Source of the DNA: Periconia sp. R9002
Taxonomy: Eukaryota; Ascomycota; Dothideomycetes; Pleosporales; Periconiaceae
Assembly: GCA_023627715.1 (NCBI GenBank)
Contig: JAMAHW010000019.1
Span: 355,994 to 419,993, forward strand
DNA: 64,000 bases
Direction: 5' to 3'
Position 1 is the first letter of the stretch. Every line of letters begins with the position of its first letter. This document shows, one piece after another, positions 55,554-64,000 of the stretch. Under the pieces are notes generated by a model that was not told the DNA's origin, made no database searches, and saw only the letters and a program-made list of their open reading frames with translations. Made by a program: the position numbers and the translations under genes.

Positions 55554-56275
55554 CATACGACCCCTGGTTTGTTCCTTGCATTGCAGCATTTTCCAAATCT
55601 TATTCCCGTCTCTTTTTATTGCCCTTAATAGTTCCCATCATCGGCAACTGTTTACATTTCCCGTGGTTTTCATGAAAAACAAAAGTTATCAGGCGTTGGC
55701 ACACTGGCATTGAAGGCTTGCATTTTCTCCTTTTTCATCCAAATAGAATCACTAGCAGACGGAAGGGATCGGGATTTTCCTTGTGTTTACGAGATACCTG
55801 ACCTTTTGGAAACCCCCTTTTTTATCTCTTTCTCTCTTCTTTTTCTTCCTACTGGCCCTCCAAGCAGGAGCAGGGAGTGGCATTGTGGCAGGCGTCATTT
55901 TTCCATTTGTCGTGGTTCTTCTCCACTATTCATCAATCCAGCATAGCGGCCTTGCTCGACTACCCGATTTGTCTGTTCGGAAGAAAATGAATGATGGGCA
56001 GGGCGCCTGGTAAATACAAAAGACTTTTTCGATGTAGCCTGTAAAATATGGAAAAAAAAGAAAAAAGATATAAATGTGTATATGTATCTAGTACTCATGA
56101 CCCATACATTGCTTGAATGAGGTGTCGAATTTGTCATTGGTGCCTGGATGAGATCGGCAGCTGGACCCTCGCGAATAAAGCCGGGTGGCGAATCGCGGAT
56201 GACTTGCTCGCCCAGCACTTCACCTCTCCCTCTTCTACTTCACATAACTTCTCTACTGGTGATACGAGAGATACT
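55554..56275. other. Intergenic region between LARP1 and the mitochondrial-like protein gene
   Basis: 720 bp with the LARP1 3'UTR (T- and CT-rich) and a short promoter. An in-frame upstream ATG at 56117 belongs to the next gene's open frame (see that entry). Confidence 0.45.
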
Positions 56276-57663
56276 ATGGCGCCATCAGTGGCCCATTTCC
56301 ACAAGCTGGTGGCCAGGAACACCAAATTCTTATTGTACGTTGCATATGCCGCTGATTGTCGAATAGCATTAACTTCGGTAGGGCTGCCTGGCGCCACGCT
56401 GCGAAGCATGTACAGAATCAACTTCCGGCTGCTGTACGACCTACACAAGCCGAGCTACAACCCATACTTGCCCGAAATGTTCCAAAGCATCCCATACACC
56501 GCCTTGCGCAGTTGAAGCAGGCCAGAGGACGCTGGTATACGACTCATAGCGCCATCAGTTCGGCCGTTCGTCGCTTTACTTCGTCCTCATCCCGAACAGC
56601 TGGAGTCAAGTTCGACCGCGCATCTTTCCCCCAATCACGGACTGCCGATGCTATCTCTAGGCATACTGGCCGAGCTCCCTTTGCTTCTACATTACGCCCA
56701 AATCTCACGGGCGGAACCCTCGGGAGAACTGCTGGAGGTTACGCTTGGGGATCTGGACGCGCCGGTGGCGCGAGATACTTTTCCCATGGGCCCGCGGCAC
56801 CAGCTCAGGTCATTAACAACGTATCACAAGCCGTACGCGCTTTTGTTGTGTCTGGTCAGAAAGCTCATTTCAACGGCGTTGATCCACGTACTGGTGAGAA
56901 ACGCTTCAAGTGCGTGTCTGCACTACAAGACCAGGTCAACCGCACTCTCAGCTCAGCACCCAAGACCACCCCGGGATCATTCATTAGTTTCAACATCAAC
57001 CCTACCATTACCGCCCTCACTCCTTTGGCCGCTGTCAAAGGATTCGCGTCTTTCGCCGAGGAGAAGGAGTCACTCAACCAGGATGGTCTTCTTGACGTTC
57101 TCTCCGTTGACTTCTCTCGTGCCGTGAAAGAACTCGCTGCAGTTTTGAAGGATCTCCAAAGACTTTCTGCGCTCGGCGACTTACCAATGTCGTATGAAGC
57201 ATCAACACTGAAGATACATTTTCCAGGTTGTGATGCAGAAACCGTTGAGAAGATATGTGACGAGCTCAATGTTCAACGGGGTGTCATTCATCAAGATGAA
57301 GAATTTGACTCTTTCGTTGGTACTGAGATCGCGCTGCTCTTTCCCTTTGCGTCTTCTCGCACACCCTCTGAGTGCTCTTTCTTCGAGAAGCCCGTTTCAG
57401 AGCGGCAACAACCCATTGACTGGAAACATATGATGTCACCATCGGTCGTGAGCTCGGATTCGGACGCCTACTCTATCCATTCCGACGATGGTATGGACCT
57501 TGAAGACATGGAAGAAGACAATCCATGGGCAATGCCATCCTCTCCATCCGGCTACGAAAGTCTCCATGCAAGCGAAGCTGAGGACATGGACCACCACACG
57601 CCTTTGGAGTATCAAGGCATTGAAGGCATATATCGATTCATGGAGCACTGTGACTCGAGATAG
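56276..57663 (+). CDS. Uncharacterised protein with mitochondrial-type N-terminus
   Basis: Two exons (56276-56334, 56382-57663) encode 446 residues. The 47-nt intron (GTACGT to GGTAG) joins FLL to AAWRHAAKH in phase 2. The N-terminal about 150 residues are rich in Arg, Ser, Ala and Gly (ISSAVRRFTSSSSRT, RAPFASTLRP), almost without acidic residues, which suggests mitochondrial import. The middle contains VSQAVRAFVVSGQKAHFNG and a VDFSRAVKELAAVLKDLQRLSALGD helix (quoted in parts). The C-terminal about 90 residues are acidic and Ser-rich (SDSDAYSIHSDDGMDLEDMEEDNPW). No enzymatic motif is seen. The exon-1 frame is also open upstream to an ATG at 56117, which would add 53 residues. I prefer 56276 because it gives a cleaner presequence. 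The function is unknown. Confidence 0.68.
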
Positions 57664-58450
57664 AGCCCTGCGGTGAGTCTTGGAGGATTGGGGAAAGGAA
57701 AGTTACGTTTGATGATGTGATACCACTGGGCTTCAAATTGGTTGGAAATGGCGTCAGGTCACATTGATATTTGCAGTGTTATATATAGTCGCTCACTCTC
57801 ACTCTCCTATGTACAATGGACAATACTCGTTTATTTATTAGTCTGCTTTTCCTGGTTTGCGGATGATGAGGCGGGCAGTGACGGGAATGCACGCACATCT
57901 GCCGTTTTCCGTGATCCTTGCACCGCGGAATTGGTCCACCAATCCGACTCTTTCTTGTGTGTCGAATGTATGGTGAACGTGCACCCTTTTCTCTTTTCTC
58001 TTTCTTTTGATTTCGAATCAATGAAATCATAGAACATTAAGTGCATAGAATCAGAAAGCTAATGAGGCAGGACAATGTGTGCTGCAAAATAACCGAAACC
58101 CGGTTGTAAGCACACGGTTCAAAACGTGCGTATATGGCGTCAACGATCGATTCAGGATTGGCCAATAGGGAAGCCTACGAGTAGCGTTCGGTTGTTAGCT
58201 ATTTGGTAAAAGATTCAATGACTAATTATTCCCGGGGGTGAACCGAAAATAATTGTCATGACTCGTCTTTTTCCCTTGGATCGCAGAGAAACTATTCACC
58301 ATGATATCTGCACCGAGTTCGTGTCACCTTCGATCAATTGCTCCCTAAACTCTGTTCTGGAAGCGAGTGGGAGTCTGAACGCAGAGCGAATTGGGCAACC
58401 CCGTATTTTCCTCGGCCAAGCTCAATTCCTCCCAGGCTTATTTCCGTGCG
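57664..58450. other. Intergenic region and promoter of the MFS transporter
   Basis: About 790 bp. It contains the perfect palindrome ATTGGCCAAT (58157-58166) and AT-rich flanks. Plus-strand frames of up to 96 codons have no protein-like features. Confidence 0.45.
58157..58166. promoter_or_regulatory. ATTGGCCAAT palindrome (paired CCAAT boxes)
   Basis: Two CCAAT cores in opposite orientation form a perfect 10-bp palindrome about 285 bp upstream of the MFS transporter ATG. A HAP/CBC-binding role is inferred. Confidence 0.4.
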
Positions 58451-60166
58451 ATGCCAGCAGACGCCCGCGGAAAGGAATTGGTTGAACTCCAGAGAGACGG
58501 TGGCAACGATGATATCCAGAAAACCTCTCTGAGCCCTGCTGCATTGCAGGAAAAAGGTATTTTCTCGGCAGCGAAGGGTCAAGACGGAGGTGACCTCGAG
58601 AATACCGATGCGGTACAAGGAAGCAATGCAAAAATCGCAGATGTGCCCCCAAACGGTGGTTATGGGTGGGTGTGTGTGGCCTGTGTTGCTACCATCAATG
58701 CGTAAGTGCTTCCCTTCGCCAGAGAAAAAACAAACTTCTTTGTACTTTCAAGAGCCATAATTATGAATAATAATCTGATTTGCCGTATAGACACACTTGG
58801 GGTTTGAACAGTTCCTATGCCGTATTCCTCGCCTACTACTTGGCCAACAATCATTTCCCTGGTGCGACCCCATTGCAGTATGCTTTCATCGGCGGACTCT
58901 CCATCTCGCAATCTCTAGTTATTTCTCCACTAGCTACGCTCACCACCCGTATGTTCGGAACACGCACAACGCTTCTTATCGGCGTCTTCTTTGAAACATT
59001 GTCCTTCATCGCCGCATCCTTTTCAACGGAGATTTGGCAACTCTTTCTCACGCAAGGCGTCTGCTTCGGATGGGGATTGGGGTTTCTCTTCACTGGGAGC
59101 GTCGTCATCGCACCTCAGTGGTTCACGACCCGACGCAGGTAAGCAAATCAGTCCTCATCACTCAATTCTACTGTTCTCCCTAACTAGTTCCTACACGTAG
59201 TCTCGCCAATGGCTTTGCAGCAGCCGGATCCGGCTTAGGCGGTTTGATCTATTCTCTCGCTGCTCAAGCCATGATCCGCAACATGAGTCTTCCCTGGGCG
59301 TTCCGTATCCTGGGTATCATTTCTTGCGTGGTGAATACCATATGTGCCCTCCTTGTCAAGGACCGAAACAAACAGATCGGCAGTTCGCAAATCCCTTTCG
59401 ATCACAGGCTTTTCCGAAAACCCCAATTCATCGGGCTTTTGATTTTTGGATTCCTCTCCATGCTTGGCTATGTGGTCCTCCTGTTCTCGCTGCCTAATTA
59501 TGCTCGGACAGTCGGGTTGACTGCGTCCCAGGGTTCCATCATCGGTGCAGTCTTCAATCTGGGACAAGCATTGGGAAGGCCACCAATTGGATACTTTTCC
59601 GATACGTTTGGTCGATTGAACATGGCGGCATCAATGACGGGGCTATGCGGTGTGTTTTCGCTGCTGATCTGGATCTTTGCAAAAAGCTTTGGTCTTCTGC
59701 TTTTTTTCGCCATTGTAGGTGGTTGCGTCGCCGGGACTTTCTGGGCAGTTGCTGGACCAGTCACGACTGAAGTCATGGGCATTGTGGATCTTCCCGCTGC
59801 GTTGAGTATCACCTGGCTTGTCCTTTCATTACCTACAACTTGTGAGTACTTACGTCTTTACCTATTTTTTCTATGATTCGCTTTTCTGACGTCCCGGCAG
59901 TTTCCGAGCCAATTGGTCTCGAAATCGTAATCTCCAACAACGGATCATATACCGGTGCCATCCTCTTCACGGGTTTCATGTACCTCGGAGCTGCCGTTGT
60001 GCTGTGGTTTGTGCGTGCGTGGAAAATTGGCGAGATGGAGGAGGAGAAGGCGGCCAAAGCACAGCTCGATTCAGGGAGTAGTGATCCTAGCACTGGCGAT
60101 GATGGGGACGGGAGCTTAGAGAAGATTAAGTTTTTCCGAAGGTTCTTCATGGCATATAAAGTATGA
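58451..60166 (+). CDS. MFS transporter, monocarboxylate/Mch family
   Basis: A major-facilitator protein of the monocarboxylate-transporter type, which in fungi covers Mch-like permeases including riboflavin carriers. Exons are 58451-58701, 58791-59138, 59201-59841 and 59901-60166 (501 residues). After a hydrophilic N-terminus of about 70 residues comes the signature PPNGGYGWVCVACVATINAH and WGLNSSYAVFLAYYL of TM1. TM2-TM6 follow, including FGTRTTLLIGVFFETLSF and the GLGFLFTGSVVIAPQWF region; FTTRRRSLANGFAAAGSGLGGLIY is the typical MCT loop and TM5 pattern. A cytosolic loop (KDRNKQIGSSQIPFDHRLF) and TM7-TM12 follow. All junction phases close. Its substrate cannot be deduced. The neighbouring FAH-family hydrolase may be unrelated. 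Confidence 0.9.
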
Positions 60167-60734
60167 GGTGGTAAGAATGGGGGCAACTGTACATTTGTCA
60201 CAGCCATCTCAAGAGGATAATTGCCTCGCAAACGTATATATATTTTCTCGTCTCGTTAGACTACTCCCATATAGCATGATTCGCAAACAAGCAACCTGTC
60301 CGATAAGAATATAAACCCGTAAAATACACCTATTCATGGGCTACATAGGAATTACACGGTACGATATGCACGGCGTTGAAATACAATTCTCTGGTCTCCA
60401 TTGTATCGACAAGACATGTAACACCCCACTGTCTAAGTCACTCAAGGTTCACATAAGGATGTGGTGCGAAGTTGATCCGTGATATCCCCGCATTCCCCGC
60501 TAACACCCCCACCCTACAGGTCCGTTTTATAAGAAGCCAGAGAGCAGATAGTGACATACTCTAATTTTCTGCAGAACTAAGTAGTATCGAACACATAGAA
60601 CATACGACAGGGCATTACCACAAACATCTCAGCTCTGATCATAACCGACAAAACACTAAACTAGGGTTACCAACAAAAAGCCACTCCTATTCCAACCATC
60701 ACGTAGAAGAGTTTACCAGGTTTAAGAAAAGAAA
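60167..60734. other. Intergenic region between the MFS and FAH-family genes
   Basis: About 570 bp of 3' flank and promoter. It is AT-rich and has no supported feature. Confidence 0.45.
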
Positions 60735-61876
60735 ATGTCGTGCACGAACTACGTCTCATACCGAGACCCTTCCACGGAGAAACGGCGCATCGGCCACTAC
60801 AACCTCAATGACAAAACTATCCAGCCACTATCCTTCACCTCCGGATCAGCCATCCCCAACCTCTACTCCGTCCTCTCAGCAGACCCATCCACCATAACCC
60901 CCATCGACTCGCCCTTTCCCGCCTCCTCAGTTCAAATCCTCCCACCCCTTCCCAACCGAGATGTCCTCTGCGTAGGCAAAAACTACGCCGAGCATGCAAA
61001 GGAATTCAACAGCTCCGGCTTTGACAGCAGCGACAAGACCGATCAACCCTCACACCCGGTCATTTTCACTAAGCGTTTCACTTCCATCATTGCGGACGGA
61101 GAGGATATTTTGCCGCACCCCGATTTTACGGAGACGCTGGATTACGAAGGTGAAATTGGGGTGATTATTGGCAAGCCAGGGTTCAGGATACAAGAGCAGG
61201 ATGCTATGGAGCATGTTTGGGGGTATACCATCATCAATGATATCACTGCGCGTGAGAGACAGAGAGACCATAGTAAGCATTTGCACAACATCATCGGAAC
61301 CGCATGGCTAATAAGTACGTGTTCCAATTCCGCCCAGAACAGTTCTATATTGGCAAGAGCGCGGATACGTTTTGTCCCATGGTAGGTCGTGAATCCCAAC
61401 ATCTCCAGCCGCATGATTGATGGAAAAGAGCAAAATGAACTGATTTCCGCCGAACAAAAAAGGGCCCCATCGCCGTCCCAGCCGAAAAGCTAGATAAAAT
61501 CCTCCGCGTGCAAACCCACGTCAATGGCGAATTACGACAAGATGCCACGACCGACGATCTCATCTTCTCGATACCGCATCTCATCAAGACCATGTCCGAA
61601 GGACAGACGTTGATTCCGGGCGATGTTCTCGCCACGGGAACGGTACGTCCCTTTTCATCCTCCCTCTCACACTTGTACGCACAAGAGACCATTACTAACG
61701 ATGCATGATGAATGAAGCCCGCGGGTGTTGGAATTGGTCGCAGCCCGCCCGTTTACCTCAAGCCAGGCGATACGGTGGTGGTTTCTATCCCTGGATTGGG
61801 GGAGCTTACGAATCGGGTTGCTGGGTTCGATGCGCCGAATGTGACTGCACAGAGAATTATGGACATTTTATCTTAG
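60735..61876 (+). CDS. Fumarylacetoacetate hydrolase (FAH) family protein
   Basis: A metal-dependent hydrolase or decarboxylase of the FAH/acylpyruvase superfamily, acting on beta-diketo or 2-keto acids (for example fumarylpyruvate or oxaloacetate). Exons are 60735-61272, 61338-61381, 61463-61642 and 61718-61876 (306 residues). Exon 2 is 44 nt and encodes QFYIGKSADTFCPM. Signature segments are DVLCVGKNYAEHAKEF, PVIFTKRFTSIIADGEDI, the metal-binding LDYEGEIGVIIGKPG, YTIINDITARERQRDHK, IFSIPHLI, the [26 protein letters not shown] block and the IPGLGELTNRV end. All metal-ligand acidic positions (E-x-E and the downstream Asp) appear present. The precise substrate is not determinable. Confidence 0.9.
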
Positions 61877-63202
61877 TTGCCACTAACATAACAACATACA
61901 CTATCATCGTTCTCATATAGATGGTTTCTGTATATATGTGCCTGAATACGTAGCTAAGATACCTGGCTGATGATAACACATAAGTTTCAACGGGATATTT
62001 CTTTGTTGAAGTCTCGCATGGCTGCTCTAAAGCTATGAGTGCAATAACGAGTACAGTCAATGCGTTACAATTTAGCTCCTGCTCTACCAGCAGTCCCCTG
62101 ACAAACAGAGTAGACCCTGAACCGCAGACTAGCAGTAACTTAGTTTGTTGCCGTGGATCCAAAAAGACATGTGAAGCAACGGAAGTGCAACAGTGGGATG
62201 AATGTGGGGAGCCACAAGCGAGCACATGTGCAGCCTCGACAACGAACAGTCCGTCAACGTTGCCGCTGAGCTGAGACGTAAAACGACAGCCCTACCAGCA
62301 AGTCGAGTCGGTTAGTTTTGGTTGGCGCTGGCATGTCAAGACGGGCGGACGGCTTTGACGTGTCGTCAGGAGCACGCACGCACGCACAGCAGGTAAGGAT
62401 CTAGACGCAGGCATGATGTTATTCATTTGTTCTTACCGTCGGCGCATGAACGAGGGGTGTCATGGCAGTCTGTAAGGATTTTAGTAGGGAGAATTCCTGT
62501 TTCATTTTGTTCTTGAATGGGAAGGGTTTGAAAGTGATGGTTTTGTGGGAGAGAAAAGCAAACATCAATGATGGCAACTCGCGATGATGACCAAGGAAGC
62601 ACTTGTGCAGAAGGGATTGGAGGACGAGGCACAAAAAAACCGGTTATTATCATCAAAAGAAAGACATTATTTGATTCGAGCCGACGGGGGTTGCGGTCGG
62701 CCCCCCTGCGTGCGAGGACGAACGTGTCCACCCAACCCCTGGCCGCCCTCCCACCTTGACCACCACCCGCCGTCAGCCAATCGGCAATGCCTGCTGCTGA
62801 CCTAACCTGGCCCTCGTCCCCTTTCTACATTTTCCCTCGCCAGTGCACCACACCACAGCACTCACACCTCAAGCTCCCACCTCCTCCGCCGAGTCTGTCT
62901 TGTTCACTGCTCTGCTTCTGCTGCGGGAATGTCCTCTCTTCCTGTTCTCAAGCCAGTGCTATCCAACTTCATGTCGCTCTTTTAGCTCCATCCTTGCTAC
63001 CCACCGCCTGCCTTTCTTTTGTAGACATAATTATACCGCGTCCCATTTTATATCCACCACGTCCATTCGTCCCACGCGTCGTCTACCCATCCAATTAATT
63101 CGAAGGGCCACATCCTTCCCGAGCATCTGCCCTTTTCTCGGCGCGTCTTTCGCTCGTGAAAAGCGCGCGTCTTGCGAAGGTTCCGCAACCGTTGCTTGTT
63201 GA
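61877..63202. other. Intergenic region and leader of the terminal gene
   Basis: About 1.3 kb. It includes an AGCACGCACGCACGCACAGC microrepeat near 62370, a CCAAT box at 62777-62781, and a strongly pyrimidine-rich leader (62800-63200) before the ATG at 63203. No other gene is supported. Confidence 0.5.
62777..62781 (+). promoter_or_regulatory. CCAAT box upstream of the terminal gene
   Basis: CAGCCAATCGG lies about 425 bp before the ATG at 63203. Assignment is from the motif and position only. Confidence 0.35.
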
Positions 63203-64000
63203 ATGCAAGCTCGACGTACCTCTTCCGCTTCGTTGCCCCCGACCTCATCGCCTCCATCTGCCCTGCAGCCCGGCCTTGAACCCACCAGTCCGCCATCGCC
63301 AGCTCAGACTTTGTGGACCGCCCTCCCATCCCCGACGCCCACGCTAGGTCATTCAAGCCCAGAGCTTCCTCCCCTGCCCTCCTTGGGCCTAGGAAGCGTC
63401 CCACGGACGCCCTCAACAGTCGCGAGACAGAACCGAACCGACAGTTCCTACTATACTGCCAGCTGGGGTAGTCCATACCGGAACCCACCCCCTTTCTCCA
63501 GCCGTCAAAGTCAATCTTCAAATCCATTCGGCAGCGACGATTTAGACGAGGATTCTTCCCACCTTCAATTCAGCTTAGAGCATCTTCTTCCTCCCACGTT
63601 TGTCGAGGACCAATCGCCGAACCGATTTAATCTCGAGCACCTCATTCCCCGCCTGGAGAATAGCCCCTCGCCAAACCAATTCAACCTTGAACATTTGATC
63701 CCGACTCGTCTCTTGACCAATCTTGAGACTCCGAGTCGATCCCAAGACAATTCGGGAGCTACGCCACGAGCATCTACGTTCAACGCTGCCGGTAATACGG
63801 AAGCTTGGGTTCGTCAATTTCTAGACAAACGCTGGAATCGCGAAGCAAACGACTGGCTAAGCGATACTACAGCCGAGAGTGAATCCGAAGAAGTACGTGA
63901 AAGCGAAGAAGAGAACGCCGGACTAGGCCGAAATAAGACACATAGGTCTAGAAAGAGCAACGTTACTCTGAACCAGCAAGATTTTTGGTCTCATTTCAGT
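63203..64000 (+). CDS. Unrecognised protein with triplicated FxLEHL(I/L)P motif (3' truncated by window)
   Basis: An open frame from the ATG at 63203 (MQARRTSSASLPPTSS), directly after an in-frame TGA, runs to the window end without a stop: 266 codons so far. The first 110 residues are Ser/Pro/Thr-rich and disordered. Residues 123-130, 142-149 and 160-167 carry three copies of the peptide FSLEHLLP / FNLEHLIP / FNLEHLIP, spaced 19 and 18 residues apart. Downstream is a Trp-containing block (WVRQFLDKRWNREANDWLSD) and an acidic Glu/Ser stretch, then NQQDFWSHF at the edge. No known domain is identified. The large disordered N-terminus with repeated short motifs suggests a scaffold or regulatory protein. 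The start is the only upstream ATG with the frame open. Confidence 0.75.
   Translation, partial: MQARRTSSASLPPTSSPPSALQPGLEPTSPPSPAQTLWTALPSPTPTLGHSSPELPPLPSLGLGSVPRTPSTVARQNRTDSSYYTASWGSPYRNPPPFSSRQSQSSNPFGSDDLDEDSSHLQFSLEHLLPPTFVEDQSPNRFNLEHLIPRLENSPSPNQFNLEHLIPTRLLTNLETPSRSQDNSGATPRASTFNAAGNTEAWVRQFLDKRWNREANDWLSDTTAESESEEVRESEEENAGLGRNKTHRSRKSNVTLNQQDFWSHFS

Noticed and set aside
1..64000. Search for transposons, LTRs, CRISPR arrays, rRNA genes and secondary-metabolite clusters
   Set aside because: No transposase, reverse transcriptase, integrase, spaced repeat array, rRNA sequence, PKS or NRPS signature was found. The UstS-like GST stands alone.

Overview
The window is a gene-dense euchromatic segment of a filamentous ascomycete (Pezizomycotina). 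The evidence is short GT-AG introns (mostly 45-130 nt, many with CTAAC or CTGAC branch sites) and a set of typical hyphal genes: the NDR kinase COT-1, the AGC kinase NRC-2, DASH subunit Dad3, a LARP1-type La protein and a UstS-like GST. I cannot fix the class from sequence alone. There are no mobile elements, no CRISPR array and no secondary-metabolite cluster. I rebuilt exon structures by hand from splice consensus, reading-frame phase and family homology. All multi-exon models below close in frame. Layout: 0-8 kb has the 3' end of an unknown gene, the CK2 beta subunit (+), RNA polymerase subunit RPABC4 (+) and COT-1 (-). 8-20 kb has a 1037-residue coiled-coil protein (-), ESCRT-I Vps37 (+), a mitochondrial membrane protein (-), a METTL13-like methyltransferase (+) and a multi-pass membrane protein (-). 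20-30 kb has a UstS-like GST (+) convergent with TFIIH Tfb4 (-), a taspase-type threonine aspartase (-), Arp3 (+) and an F-box protein (-). 30-46 kb has a 9 x 15 bp polypurine repeat, TAF10 (+), mitoribosomal uS19m (-) divergent from MRE11 (+), a large low-complexity protein with an N-terminal eIF4E-binding-like motif (+), NRC-2 (+) and Dad3 (+). 44-64 kb has mitoribosomal uS5m (-) divergent from a TRM2-type tRNA methyltransferase (+), a 4-kb gene-free stretch ahead of LARP1 (+), a mitochondrial-like unknown (+), an MFS monocarboxylate-type transporter (+), an FAH-family hydrolase (+) and the 5' part of an unknown gene with a triplicated FxLEHLIP peptide. Most genes are conserved housekeeping or morphogenesis genes and do not form a single pathway. 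Recurrent themes are polarity and cytoskeleton (COT-1, NRC-2, Arp3, coiled-coil protein, Dad3), transcription (RPABC4, Tfb4, TAF10), mRNA translation control (LARP1, eIF4E-binding candidate) and mitochondrial translation (uS19m, uS5m, TRM2). The least described items are the eIF4E-binding candidate, the F-box protein, the coiled-coil protein, the membrane protein at 17-19 kb and the terminal gene with the repeated peptide. I found no convincing wholly new multi-gene system.
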